A DNA stretch of 64,000 nucleotides from Cyanoderma ruficeps (taxonomy: Eukaryota > Chordata > Aves > Passeriformes > Timaliidae). The notes under the pieces were generated by a model. The model did no database searches. It saw only the letters and a program-made list of their open reading frames with translations, and was not told the DNA's origin. The stretch spans positions 5,955,205 through 6,019,204 of the forward strand of contig VZDJ01000056.1 of NCBI GenBank assembly GCA_008694505.1, written 5' to 3'. Shown here piece after piece: positions 31,161 through 43,100 of the stretch; positions within the stretch are counted from its first letter, which is position 1; every line of letters begins with the position of its first letter. Both the position numbers and the translations under genes were made by a program.

Positions 31161-32649
31161 ACTTTCTCCTCTGGTAAAAATCTGTCTTCGTTCTAGGGGA
31201 AGAAGCATTTACATAAAAACATCACATTAATAACCAACACACCGTAAGTGTTTATTGGTGGTTTCTTTCCAACATTCTGCAAGACTCAACCATTAAGGCA
31301 CTCTTTATTTCTCCTCTGAATTTATACTTGTAGTACACATGACCCAAGGTTACTGCAAAGCCTCTGAGGACAAGAAAGGCTTGATTAGCTGCACATATAC
31401 TCAATTTGTCTTTCCTCTTTTAGTTTTTTAGGGCTTGGATCCAGCTCAGCTGAAAACAGAACACAATTTGATAAGGATTTGCATAAGAATTGTAAGCAGA
31501 GGCCCACACAAATTAAGCATTAATTAATGAGCACCTAAAGCCTTCTGCTGAATGCAGCCTGAGGCCAAGCAATGCTGGGAGTGCTCAAGTGTATGTGAAG
31601 GAAAGAGTGGGTAAGCACAGCAAATTAAAGATAAATGCTTAATTCTTCTCTAATACCTATTCCAGCCCTTGAGACTGGGCTATATTGCAGATTTCTTATC
31701 CCTGTTGGAAGATGACAAAGGTCAAAAGGAAAGCTCTTCCACATGGAACTGAATCCAGAAGCTCCCAGGCTTGTGTTGTGTCCAGGATACTGGACTCAGG
31801 TTGAGGAGTAATGGTGCTCTGAGCTGCCCCACAAGGAGGGAGAGGCTGCCCCACAGCAGTGTGTGGGTGCAAAGTGGGGCTGGGGGTGTTGGGGTGGGTG
31901 TTTGGGGTCTGCTGATGCCCTGGGACAGGCAGGCAGTACCTCAGAGCTGCAGCAGAGAGGCAGGTTTGTGCTGCCTGTACCAGGGTCTGGGGGAATTCAC
32001 CCCTCCCTTTTGATTCACCTCAAAAGTAAAGAGACCACTGATGTACCAGGACAGTGGACTTTGGACTTGTGAGAAGGCTAAGAGAGACTGGAGACATTTG
32101 AAATCTCAAAAACCATTTTCCTTATGTTGTTGGATTCATACATCTGACACATTGGCAAAGGACTCCCAAGGAAACTGGCTGGTGGCTTTCATGGGTGGCA
32201 GCCACGCTCTGGACACACCCACTGCCCCCACCTGTTATAGCCAGGGCCCTCACAGGACAACATTTTGGCTCTGGTTCTCCCCTTTTGTCTAGCCCTGAGA
32301 AATGTTTAATATCTCTTCCTCAGGCATTTAACTGGGAGTTCTCAGCCGCTACATATTTCAAATCAGCTCAGAAATTCTGATTAAAGGAAAACACCGTTTT
32401 TTTGCAGAGCTCTTGGGAGAGAGGTCAGGCTGTTGGCCTTCCCAGGCTGAGCAGATGGAAAGCTGTTTTGTCCTGCCTTACAGGTATGTGAAATACCTCC
32501 TTGGACTAGAGATCTGTTAATACACCAGAAAATAAATGCTGGTGTTAGCTGGAGATGGGACATTGTTGGTGTCCATGATCTAGTGCAGTTGTGTAGCTGT
32601 CTTGAGCAAGAAAGGGCCAGGCAGGTAGTGTGTGTTTGTTTGGGTTTTG

Positions 32650-32763
32650 TTTTTTTTTTTTTTTTNNNNNNNNNNNNNNNNNNNNNNNNNNNNNNNNNNN
32701 NNNNNNNNNNNNNNNNNNNNNNNNNNNNNNNNNNNNNNNNNNNNNNNNNNNNNNNNNNNNNNN
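32650..32763. other. Assembly gap after a poly-T run
   Basis: A T-run at 32650-32665 is followed by 98 Ns at 32666-32763. The assembly probably broke at the homopolymer or a larger low-complexity tract. Frames read through the Ns have no meaning. Confidence 0.98.
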
Positions 32764-33329
32764 TGTCCCCTTGAGCTGGAAGCCACCTGATCTGTCTGTG
32801 TGCTGTGCTTCAACCTGGGAGCATTTTGCTGTTGACAATTATTTTGTAATAAGATTCCTGGCTAGATGTGTGCATCCTGATGAGTACCAGGGGCCAAGAG
32901 GTGCCTCGAGATCGATTGGAGCTCGAAGTCAGTTTGTTAATGTAATGGGGAAGAGCTTGAACTTGAGCTAATAAGCGAATGCATTGAAACAGTTGTGTGC
33001 TGATTGCTGCGACCTCCCAGGTCTGTGTGGCCATTCCAAAGTGAGCACTGCCCTCAGGGTCTCTTTGGTGGAGATGGGCTGGTGCTGCCCCAGGGGAGAG
33101 CAGGAGGATCTGGCTTCTGGGGTCATAGAGAGCCCAGGCAGTTGTTTTGGCACTTGGTTTGCTCTGAAGGAATGTATTTAACTTATTGCTAAGATGCTTC
33201 TGCTGATGTACTCCTATGGAGCCCCACATGCTGCTGTGCTGCCTCCCTGCACATCTGCCCTGGAGCCTGGTACCCAGGGAGTACCAGGCAGAAGGTGGCA
33301 GAAAATGGAGTGGGGTATTACTTTATGTA

Positions 33330-33460
33330 GACCTGTGTATGTATATAAAATATAGTGATTTATACACAAACTATAATATAGTGTAATATGTACAATATGT
33401 AGCTACTAACATACACATGCTATATATAAAATATCTCTATGTGCATATACACATATAAAA
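33330..33460. repeat. AT-rich imperfect tandem tract
   Basis: Alternating TATATA/ACATAT words (ATGTATATAAAATATAG, ATAATATAGTGTAATATGTACAATATGTAG, CATGCTATATATAAAATATC) without a fixed unit. Confidence 0.6.
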
Positions 33461-34744
33461 TCTCTTCCAGTTTTCACTGTTCTGACTTATTTTACCTAAA
33501 AACTTCATTTTGCTTCTAAATGACTTTCTAGGCCACTTATGACTGCAGTGAGCAGTTCAAATCACTGGATACGTTCCTTTTCTGTTGAAAAACTGTTGCT
33601 TATTCCTAGTCTTGTGGGGTTTGGGTTTTTTATCCCTCTATTTAGTAATGCATTAAAAGATCCTCGTTCTCATCCTGTGATATCCTAGGAGCTTTAAGTG
33701 CCTTGGAGAGGGGTTTTGTTAAAAGCCCTTTGGCATTAAAATGCTGCTAAACGGAGCAGGCAATCATTCTGCTGGTGTGACAGTGCCTTCCTCTGCCAGG
33801 AGACATCCTGGTCCCTTCCTGCTGCTGCTGTTTCTGACAAAGTTTTTCCCCAGCTTGCTGGTAATGGCCTCCTAACCTTTAGTAGGCTCTCTGTTAAACC
33901 TAGTCTCACAATTGTCATTTCTCTTGTCTCCAGTATTGATGCTAATGAGAGCAGGGTTGTCACCCACCACAGGCAGCTGTGACTGGGATCTGTGGTGGAA
34001 GATCCTTGGCAAGTAATTTTTTTTTTCTTTTTTTAATATCTGTGAGCTGAGTAATACTTTACTGCCAGTGAGAGGGTAAAGAGTATAAAGCCACTCTTAT
34101 TCATAACTTAATGTTTCTATTCTCTCCTTTCCTGCTTGCTAGAACCCAAAGGGTGCCAAATATTTCATGAAGGTTTGGGACTTTCCTGGCACACACCACT
34201 TTTCTTTTTTTTTTTAATATCCTTTCTCTTTTTTTCTCCTCAGAAGCTCCTCCACTGTAATCTAGCCCATTAGTTTAGAGGGAGGGGGGCCGTGATGATA
34301 GCAGAGCCTTGCTGCTTTGCCATTTTGCCTGTGACACACTGCTGCGTTCTAACTGCGCCTTGCTGAAGGTAATTACCATGGAAAAGTCATCAGCTCCTTC
34401 TCCAGACACACACCCCACACCTCCCCCAGCTGCATGTGGCAGGAGCCAAATGCTCACGTGGTGTTAGCTCTGAGACGCTGCTCCAAAATCATGCGTTTCA
34501 ATTATTCATTAGTTAATGGATCCCTGGGGATGTAAGGGAGGCTGGGACTGTAAGGAGCCTGTCTGGAAATACAAGTCCAAAGATACAAAGGGTTCATCTT
34601 TACAAGAACTGATGTCCTGGAGGTGCCCTGTGTGAAGCTGATGTCAAGGAGGGGCACAACCCTGTTTGTGATCACTGGTCATGGGGAGCCTTCACAGTGA
34701 CCTGGGCATGTGGCCAGTGGCACCAGGGCAGTGACTGTCCCCTT

Positions 34745-35265
34745 GTCCTTGGCTCTGGTGAGGGCACATCTCAAATCCTGTGTTCGATTTTGAGCTCCTC
34801 ACCGCAAGAAGGATATTGAGGGACTAGAGCATGTCCGGAGAAGGGAATGGAGCTGGAGAAGGGTCTGGAGCACAAATTTGATGAGGAGAAGCTGGGGGGA
34901 CTCAGCCTGCACAAAAGGGGGCTCAGGGGGGGAACGTTCTTGCTCTCTACAAGTCCCTGAAAGGAGGTTGTAGTCAGGTGAAATCAGTCTCTTCTCCCAG
35001 CAAACAAATGTACGGGACAAGAGGAAACAGCCTGAAGCTGCTCCAGAGAAGGTTTAGACTGGACATTAGGAAATGTTTCCTCACTGGAAGAATGGTCAGG
35101 CATTGGAGCAAGCTGCCCAGGGCAGTGGTGGAGTTTCCACTCCTGACAGCATTCAAAAAATATGTGAATGTGGCATTTAGGAACATGGTTTTGTGGTGAA
35201 CATGGCAGTGTTGGGTTAGAGATTGGATTCAATGAGGGCAGAGATCTCTTCCAACCTATTCTGAC
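34745..35265 (+). mobile_element. CR1 LINE 3' fragment
   Basis: Has CR1 3' landmarks in order: GCTCTGGTGAGGGCACATCT, TTTTGAGCTCCTCACCGCAAGAA, CTGAAAGGAGGTTGTAGTCAGGTG, GACAAGAGGAAACAGCCTGAAG, GGTTTAGACTGGACATTAGGAA, GCTGCCCAGGGCAGTGGTGGAGTTTCC, and GAGATCTCTTCCAACCTATTCTG near its end. The reading frame is degraded and only the 3' end is present. It is the longest CR1 piece here. Confidence 0.93.
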
Positions 35266-36120
35266 TCCCCACACACAGACTTGTCCCAGAGACTGTTGTG
35301 TGACTGCAGCACCACAGGGTAGGGATGCTGTTGCTTGAAGTATCCAAAACAAAATTGCGGGGAATATTTAACAAGCTTTTTTTTTCCCCCAACAAGTTTT
35401 CTTTCCTGTACTGCAGGGCTCTTAATTTGATGAATTAATGTGAGAAGTGCTAATGTACCAGCAAAGACAGCAGGCAAAGATCTGTCTGCTGATCTCAGAC
35501 ATGACTGATTTCAACTGCTGCTGAGCATGGTGTGTCTGCTGATGCCACAAAAATAACAGCAGTATCTGTGCAGCCTCACAGGAAGGTGTTTGTAGCTTTT
35601 CATTTCTCTTCTCCCTCCCAGATAAGACTGTGGGCAATTATCCTTGAGAGAGAAGTGCAGGATGCTGGGACTCTGCTCTCAAGTACACTGGGCAGAGGTG
35701 CCCAGGCTGTGAATGGTGACACTCAAACCTCCCTTCCAGAGGTTTCATTTAAGCTGTGGAGGATGAACCCCATCCTGGAGCCCACTGCAGGCTGTGAATC
35801 TCCTGCACGGGCTGCCCAAGTGCCTCCTCCCTGCTGCAAGGGCTCTGGTCCTGCAGCAAGCAGCTTTGATTGCCTGATGCTGGAGCCTCAGGAAAGAAGC
35901 TCACAGCTCTAACATCTGCAATTCGACCCCAGAGAGAGATCTAGATTTGAAGACAAGCCAGAAGCTCCATGGTCCTGTTACTGTCTTCAAAAGGCCAAGT
36001 TCAAGTGTCTGAAGGAGAGATGCTGCTTTGTTCCTGATGTACTTGAGTAGGCAGCTCATTGGCTCAGGCTTTCCCCACATACCCTATATCATTTTACAAA
36101 ACCTATTTAAAGGGTATGTA

Positions 36121-36378
36121 GTGATAGGACAAAGGGGAATGGCTTTAAATGGAAAGATAGGTTTAGACTGGATATTAGAAAGTTCTTCCCTGTGAGGGTG
36201 ATGAGGTGGTGGCACAGGCTGCCCAGAGATGTGAATGCTCCACCCTTGGAAGTGTTTAAGACCAGGCTGGATGGGGCTTGGAGCAACGTGGTTTAGTGGA
36301 AAGTGCCCCTGCCCGTGGCAGGAGGGCTGGAACTACATGATCTTTAATATCCTTTCCAACCCAAACCATTCTATGATA
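36121..36378 (+). mobile_element. CR1 LINE 3' fragment
   Basis: GTGATAGGACAAAGGGGAATGGC, GGTTTAGACTGGATATTAGAAAG, CAGGCTGCCCAGAGATGTG, GACCAGGCTGGATGGGGCTTGGAGCAAC and terminal CCTTTCCAACCCAAACCATTCTATGAT. It is a short-tailed subfamily different from the copies at 34745 and 39803, which have the ATGGTTTTGTGGTG/GATTTGGTGGTGGG variant. Confidence 0.93.
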
Positions 36379-39300
36379 GAAATAGTGCTCTGTTGTTGGG
36401 TTCTTCCAGTGTTTCTAGAAGCAGCTCTCACGTGGTCCTTGTGCACTGTGATGTGCTGGTTCTTTCACAGCATAAAATAACAATCACATTTTGCATATGG
36501 AAAAGCACCTTCACAATTTTCTGCCTGGTTGAACTTGCCCACAGCAGGTTCTCAAATGATGCATATTGAAATGGAGCCACCTTGAAATGCCTGTGTCTCA
36601 AGAGACCTTCAAGCAGAGAGGACATGATTGCTCTGTTGCTTTTTTGAAAGATAAATGACCTGCCTGCGAGTCACAGTCTGCTCATATGAGGAATGTTTAG
36701 TCATTTGACACGAAGCAGAATATCTAAACCATTAAGGTGTGTGGGCTCTGCAGTGCATAAATAAGTTACAAATTAGAGATTCTGAGTTGGTGCTTGCCCC
36801 TTGCATGCAGTGCTCCAGGTGATTACTGTTCTCTTTGTCTAATCAAAGTTCCTCAGCTCAGAGCAGGTTTCTAATTTAAATACTTGAGCACAACATATTT
36901 TACTAAATTAAATCATTGCAGAAATCTGTGTCATACACAGGAGGTTTTACCCCCACCTTATGTATTACTTTTTCCTTGACTCTGTAACCTTTTCCTGTGA
37001 AGGGTAAATGATTCCTGATATAAACATGAATAACCTTGGCTTTGCAATATCGTATCTTCAAGCAACTCATTTGAGATGTCTTCTAGAAAAGGCCAAAAGC
37101 GGCTTGTAACAGAAATCACATGTGTAAGTATTATAACACTGCTCCAAAAAGGAGCCTTCTATGAGTAAGTGCCCCTTTATGTAAACAACTGGTAGGCAAA
37201 GCAGTAAGTGGTCATCAACACAGAGATTTCCCCTACAGCCCTAACAGCATGAGCATCTTTCCTGCACTGCCCTGGGTCTCAGCTCTTGGCAGCCCTGCCT
37301 GCAGGGTTCAATGCAGACTTTAAGCCTGTCTGATGAAAAAACCACCAAGCTACAGCTGGCTGTGATCCAAAGGGGAGAAGGCTTTGGTTCCCTGTATAGT
37401 CATGGAAAGATACTTTAGGTGTCCAAGGCTGAGAAAGCTTATAAATGTTAATTCTTGTGCTTGACCCAATGAAAGGGAGAGTGTGCTGTGCTTGCTAAAT
37501 GGTGACACCTAATAAAAGGTACATCCTGGGGCTGGGGGATGCAAACAGAGCATCCTGCAGGTGGAGGGAGAGGATATAGCAATGGATGTGCAGGGGGAGA
37601 AGATTACCCTTGCCTGCAGTGATTTAACTTAGAGCCTTAACTTAGAGCTTGGGCTGCAACTCACAAACTGCCTTTGCAGGGTTTCTTTTTCCCTGTGCCA
37701 GAGGCAGAGATGTCTCAATTGGCTGTAAAGCAGCTGCTGAGCTGCTGCACTGGGCAGATGAACACGTTATTTATTGCACAGCTGATGCAACTTGGCTCCA
37801 TTTGCTGAGCTTGGAGCTGTGGCCAGTCAATAAATGCCTGAGATAACACAACATCCATGGGAATGGGAATGCTGCAGCCAGCAGATACACTTTACATGTA
37901 GGGATTATTGGTTACTGGGCTTATCCTACAAGGGTAGTTAAGCAGACCTTTATATGCATGAACATATTCGAGGATATGGTTTTAAAAGATCAGTGAAACT
38001 GTGGCTTAAAAAGGATTCTTGGGAGAGGATTATGGCACTTAACACCTTCTGGGACCTTGTGTGAAAGGGGTCAGCTCTGTGCTTTGCTCATGGAGGGTCT
38101 CTCTTTGCCTTTTCTGAATCAATTCTGGCTTTTATGGAACTCAGCTGCTTATCACCTTGGGAAGAGTTACATCTTCTGCCCTGTGTTTTTGGCCAAGATT
38201 TCCTATGGAGAGTAGTGGTGTCTTGTCTTTTGGCTGGTGTGGGGATGGTGGTTGGGCAGAACCCCTGTGTCCCAGCCCAATCCTGAAGAACCAGCAGGCA
38301 GAGACTTGTGTACAGAGGAGCTGGACTTTCCTCTGGCTGTGACAGGACAGTTCAAGGACACCTGTATCAGGAAACACCCACATTTCAAGTACAGCTCATT
38401 ACAGACCAGAGACAGGTCTGTTTTTATCGATGGTTTGATAATCTTTCTGCCTGTTCTGTAACCCTCTGTGCACAAAGCTGGGAGATCCCTGGCCCCTGGC
38501 AGGGAGAACTATCATCACAGCAACACCAGTCTCAGGGAGGAGTGCCATCCACCAGCAAGGTGGGAGCAGCAATCAGTGTGGAGCTGACACAGTCAGGTGA
38601 TGAGCTGCAAATTAGATCTCTTTCTTAATAAGCAGCTAATTTACACAGCGTTTCCAGGGTTGTTTGGTTTTTGGGTTTTATTTTTTAATCCAAGTGATCA
38701 ACAACTCATCACTTCTGGATGTGTATGCTTCAGACAAGGGACTGCTCACAGATCATTGACTGGAATTGTTCCTGCCTTCTGCTTTTGATCTAAACCATGC
38801 GCTGATGAATGAGAGAAATATTTTTAAGGACAAGAGGATGGTGGGTGCCATATTTCTGGTGTAAACTTAATAAGGAGGCATGTGCTAAAACTCACGGAAA
38901 TTTTGTGAGCATCTCTCAGAAATGCCAATCTCTCCTTGGCATGTGAATAATCCTTAATAATGAATAAAGCTGTTGATATACCAAAACAAATGTGAGGGAA
39001 TAGTTTGCCAAAGGAGCAGATGCTGTGTTGCATCCCATTGTATGGTTAAAACTCCCAGAAATTAATTATCCCCAAACATTTTGCCTTTCTATTAAGTGAG
39101 AATTCACAGAGTTGTCTCATTCTGCAAAATGCTAGTTCCTCAGAAGAAGCAGAGAGCACTAGAAGTAAGACAATAATTTCTATCTGTGAAATTAAGAAGT
39201 TCTGAATCGTTTTTTTGGTTGGTTATTCGGCTTTTTTAGTAGGAGAAAACAATTCTTCTTTTCTTTAGCTTCTTTTAATCATTAAGTACATTTCTTTTGA

Positions 39301-39381
39301 AGCCTAGATTTTTTTTCTTTTAATTTTTTCTTCTCTTTTCCCAGTTAGGCCACTAGCCTGACACTATTTTAGAGCACTCTT

Positions 39382-39410
39382 TTATATATATATATTATAT
39401 ATATTTTATA
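39382..39410. repeat. (TA)n simple repeat
   Basis: TTATATATATATATTATATATATTTTATA. Confidence 0.85.
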
Positions 39411-39802
39411 GTTGCATTCGAGTGTGAAATTACCCTGAGAGACTCTGCAGAGTCTTTCCTGTTCTTGTTGCTGGGATCAGTGTGAAACCCCTCCAGTGTT
39501 TTGTGTAGAAACAAATCAACCTTTGCAGTGTGCTGGCTGTGCCAAACCATCCCCGTGAGCCCAGCCATGGTTTAACCCCTGAAATTGCCATCTTCCCAGG
39601 GGAAGCCCAGCACCACCACTGCTGCTAGAAACTCCCTGAGCAGGGTTTGTAACCTGCTGTACTTGCATGGGGCATGGGGCTGCTGGTCTAGCTTGGCCAC
39701 ATTTTTATTTTTGCTTTGCCATGGAATAGAATAAAAGGAATGTAAAACTTCCCATGACAGATGATTGCGTGTGCAAAGTGGCATCAACTGGGAATAACTA
39801 CT

Positions 39803-40175
39803 CCTTGTTCAGCCTGGAAGAAAGGAGGCTCAGGGCAAACATTATTGCTTTCCAAAACTCACTGAAAGGAGGTTGTAGCCGGGGGGGGGGGGAATCAGCC
39901 TCTTCTCTCAGGTGAAAAGTGACTGGTCAAGGGGAAACAGCCTCAAGTTATCCTGGGGGACGTTTAGGTTGGATATTAGGAAATGTATCTTCACCAAAAG
40001 GGTTGAAGTGTGGGAACAGGCTCCCCAGGGAAGTGATGGAATCACCATCCCTGGAGGAATTTAAAAGACATGTATACCTGGCACTCAGGGATGTGATTTG
40101 GTGGTGGGCTTGGCAGTGCCAAGCTGGACTTGATGATCTTAGGAGGTTTTTTCAACCTGAATGATTCTATGATTT
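39803..40175 (+). mobile_element. CR1 LINE 3' fragment
   Basis: CTTGTTCAGCCTGGAAGAAAGGAGGCTC, CTGAAAGGAGGTTGTAG followed by a G-run of 12, GGTTGGATATTAGGAAATG, GGCTCCCCAGGGAAGTGATGGAATCACCATCCCTGGAGG, GGTGGTGGGCTTGGCAGTGCCAAGCTGGACTTGATGATCTT and terminal CAACCTGAATGATTCTATGAT. Confidence 0.94.
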
Positions 40176-43100
40176 TTGCAATGACTAATATATTTCCACT
40201 GTTGCTTTTCAAGCCCGTGTTGGTCAGTCTCCATCTTAGTGTCATCTCCACTTTACACTGCCCATGGCAGCGATTTCAGTGTGCAGACACAGAGCAGCAT
40301 TCAGTGTAATGGGCTGATTGAGATATCTGGATTGGCCCCAACCAGGCTGTTCTGGGGTCTGAGTCTTCAGCTCTTCATGGTGCCTTATATGTCACAGAAG
40401 GGTAGGGGGTTGTTCTGGAGGTGTGTTATGGAAGATGTGGGGAGCACCTGCACCTGGCTGGGCTGCCCTGATCAACCCAGGAGCTGCACTTTGAATTCAC
40501 ACTTGCTGTTTCTCAGACACTGAATTGGGCACCTATGGGTTTGGCAATAGCTGTGTGGGTTTTAACCCTGATAACAGAAATGAAATTAACATGGTTGATA
40601 GGCTCACTGTCCAGTCCTAGTCCTTTTAATATGTTTTGCTCTCTAAATGGGAGGTAGGACTCTGCTGTGTTGCACAGACAAGTTTATCCAAAAGAAATGA
40701 CCAATAACTCATCCCTAATTGCAGCAAGCACAGGAGAGTATGGAGCACATTACCAACTGCTCCCTGAATCCACAGTGTAGGGCTGCTCCAGATCCCAACA
40801 CAACAGATTATCTGGGAGCTTTGGAGGTCTGTCCCACCAGTTCCACTGTCGGATGCAATTGCCTTTTACAGGGAGGGCTCACAAAGTGGCTGCTCATCAC
40901 TGTTCTCTTCAATGTCACTTGTAACCCGTCAGGCGTTGAAATTAAACAAGCTGTTGACACTGTAATGTGTATTTATGTCACCTTCTGTGCACATCACGGA
41001 TCCTATAGACCACATGAATCTACATAATCAATTTACTCACTGCAAAAAGCTGCAATTCAGAGGCCTGACATGGCCAAAACAGGAAAACTCCCTAGAGAGG
41101 CTTTCCCCACCATCTAGACAGGCAGATACCTGCAGATTTCACCCTTTATCTGTCAGAATGGGTTTCCTTTGATGTCCCAGGTATAGCCCAAGGCTGTGGT
41201 ATTCAGTTTACATCTCTTTTAGCAATATGAAATCCAGTGTGTTAAATTATTTTCTCGGGAATTTAACCACGGAGGAAAACGGTATAAACATCTTTAGCCA
41301 TAGATGCTATAGAGGAACCTGAACCCCCTGTTTGACATACAGGAGCCTGCTTGCCGTCATTTTAAACACAAAGATCCCCTGTGGAGGCAGAGATGCCGGC
41401 AGGGTTCCAGCTGCCAGCAGTGCTGTCTGGTGGGGGAGGGAGGCACTGGGAAGCAGGGGCAGATGTCCCAGTTTGGACTGGTCGGGGGGAGGCTGTTGCT
41501 GGTGAAGACCTGGAGGAATTGCAGGTAGAGGAGGCTGGTGGGTGATGGTGCCTCGAGGTGCCTCCCACGAGGTGTTTTGACCATGACCTCTCTGGTAAAG
41601 TCCAGGCAAGGCAGGTGTGAGAGTCCCTGCTCATTGCTGGAACTTCTGAAATTTAGAGGTGTGTGTTTGTTTTCTCAGCCTGTTAAATGGGCTCAAGAAC
41701 TTTGCTGTTGTGTGATCCTAAAATGAAATTGTATTCCCTCAACCTTGAAAATCCTTGTCAGAACTTCTCCTTTCTGGCCACAGCAAGAGGGGCTCCCCAG
41801 ACTGTGCTTCCTCTGGTGCTCGTGTGCTGCACTGAGCAGCTCTGCAAGCTGGGACACAGATATTGCAACTAAAACACTGAGGTGACAAAACGTGACATGT
41901 TTGTGTGTATTTGGGGAAGCTCTTCAATTCCCCTGCTCTGTCAGTAGTTTGTTTTTTTAAAAGGATTTGCACAGTGCAGAATCTCCCAAAAAGATAAAAT
42001 ACTGCTTTGTAGCCCATCCTAATTCACAATCCTTTCACACAGCTATCGTTTATTCAGGAAAATCAGATAGTAAAATGGCTGTGACTGCATGCTTTGGAGT
42101 GAGTGATTAGAAGAATGTGACTGAGCTGTAGCAGAAAAGCTGAACAAGGATCCCAGAGTCTGATTGCTGGTTATTCCTAGGAACTTCTTTATCTGAGATT
42201 AATGACAGGAGGTTAGTGGCATCTTGCTCGAGACCCTTTTTTGGCTCTGGGACCCGTGCCAAAGTTTAGACTCCCATTCTGAGTGTTGACAGGCGGAGAG
42301 AGCACTTCAAAATGTGTTATGGACATAATTAGTTACTGTTATCACAGTTTTCTTAATTAGAATATCATAAAAAGGGGAAGTGTGATGATTTACACAAGGA
42401 AGATTGGAAGAGCAGCCATTCTAAAGGCTAGAGACTGAATAGCAGAGAGGAATATAAAGGTTATGTGCCTTTGGGATGAGGGATGGTGCTTACCTGGGAC
42501 TTTCAGAGGTGCTCCCAGTATTGACTGAACTTTTTTTTTTTTTTCAACTTTCCACGAACTCAGCCAAACTGCAGGAGCCTTTGTTCAGCAGTTGCCCATC
42601 CATCTCCTGCAGGATGGCTCACCTGCTGCTAGGATCCTGGCAATGCTGATAACTTGCAAACGTTAAAAGGAAGCCTTACTTTTGAAAAGACTTCTTCCTT
42701 AAGCTACATTTTTCTTGCTGTTTCTAGACAACAGAATCCAAGACATCGAAGTTATTCATTCTCATAATTGTGGAGAGAAATTATAGCCCTTTTTTAAAAA
42801 AGAATGCAAGCAGCTAAAGAAACCCAGTTATTTTATCACTTTCTTGCCTGGCACTTCCTTATCAGAGCTGTGCCTCCCATCCCAGCCATCCCAGCCTTTA
42901 CAAAGGCAAGGTCCCAGCTCTCCCAGAACACAGCTTAGGAACAATTGGCTGCTCCCAGCCTCCACACCTGGTTGAAAGCTGCTTTTCCAAGCCGTTTGCT
43001 ACATTCCCTTGCTGGTGATGAATTCAGCCTGAGCTGTTTGCAGGCCTGGCTTTCTCTGCCACGCTGAGGTTTGCTTTGCTGGTGCAGGGAGGAGCATTTC

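Larger units (their letters stand above)
25850..32665. other. Intergenic region after SNTN
   Basis: No recognisable gene. It contains an A-rich (AAAAT)n repeat at 27670-27711, a block at 30890-31160 rich in TAATTA homeodomain motifs, and ordinary unique DNA. Open frames at 25758-26192, 27208-27502 and 31771-32292 lack splice or domain support. Confidence 0.7.

Noticed and set aside
32545..32971. Open frames crossing the N gap
   Set aside because: They are open only because unknown bases were translated as X. No real sequence supports them.
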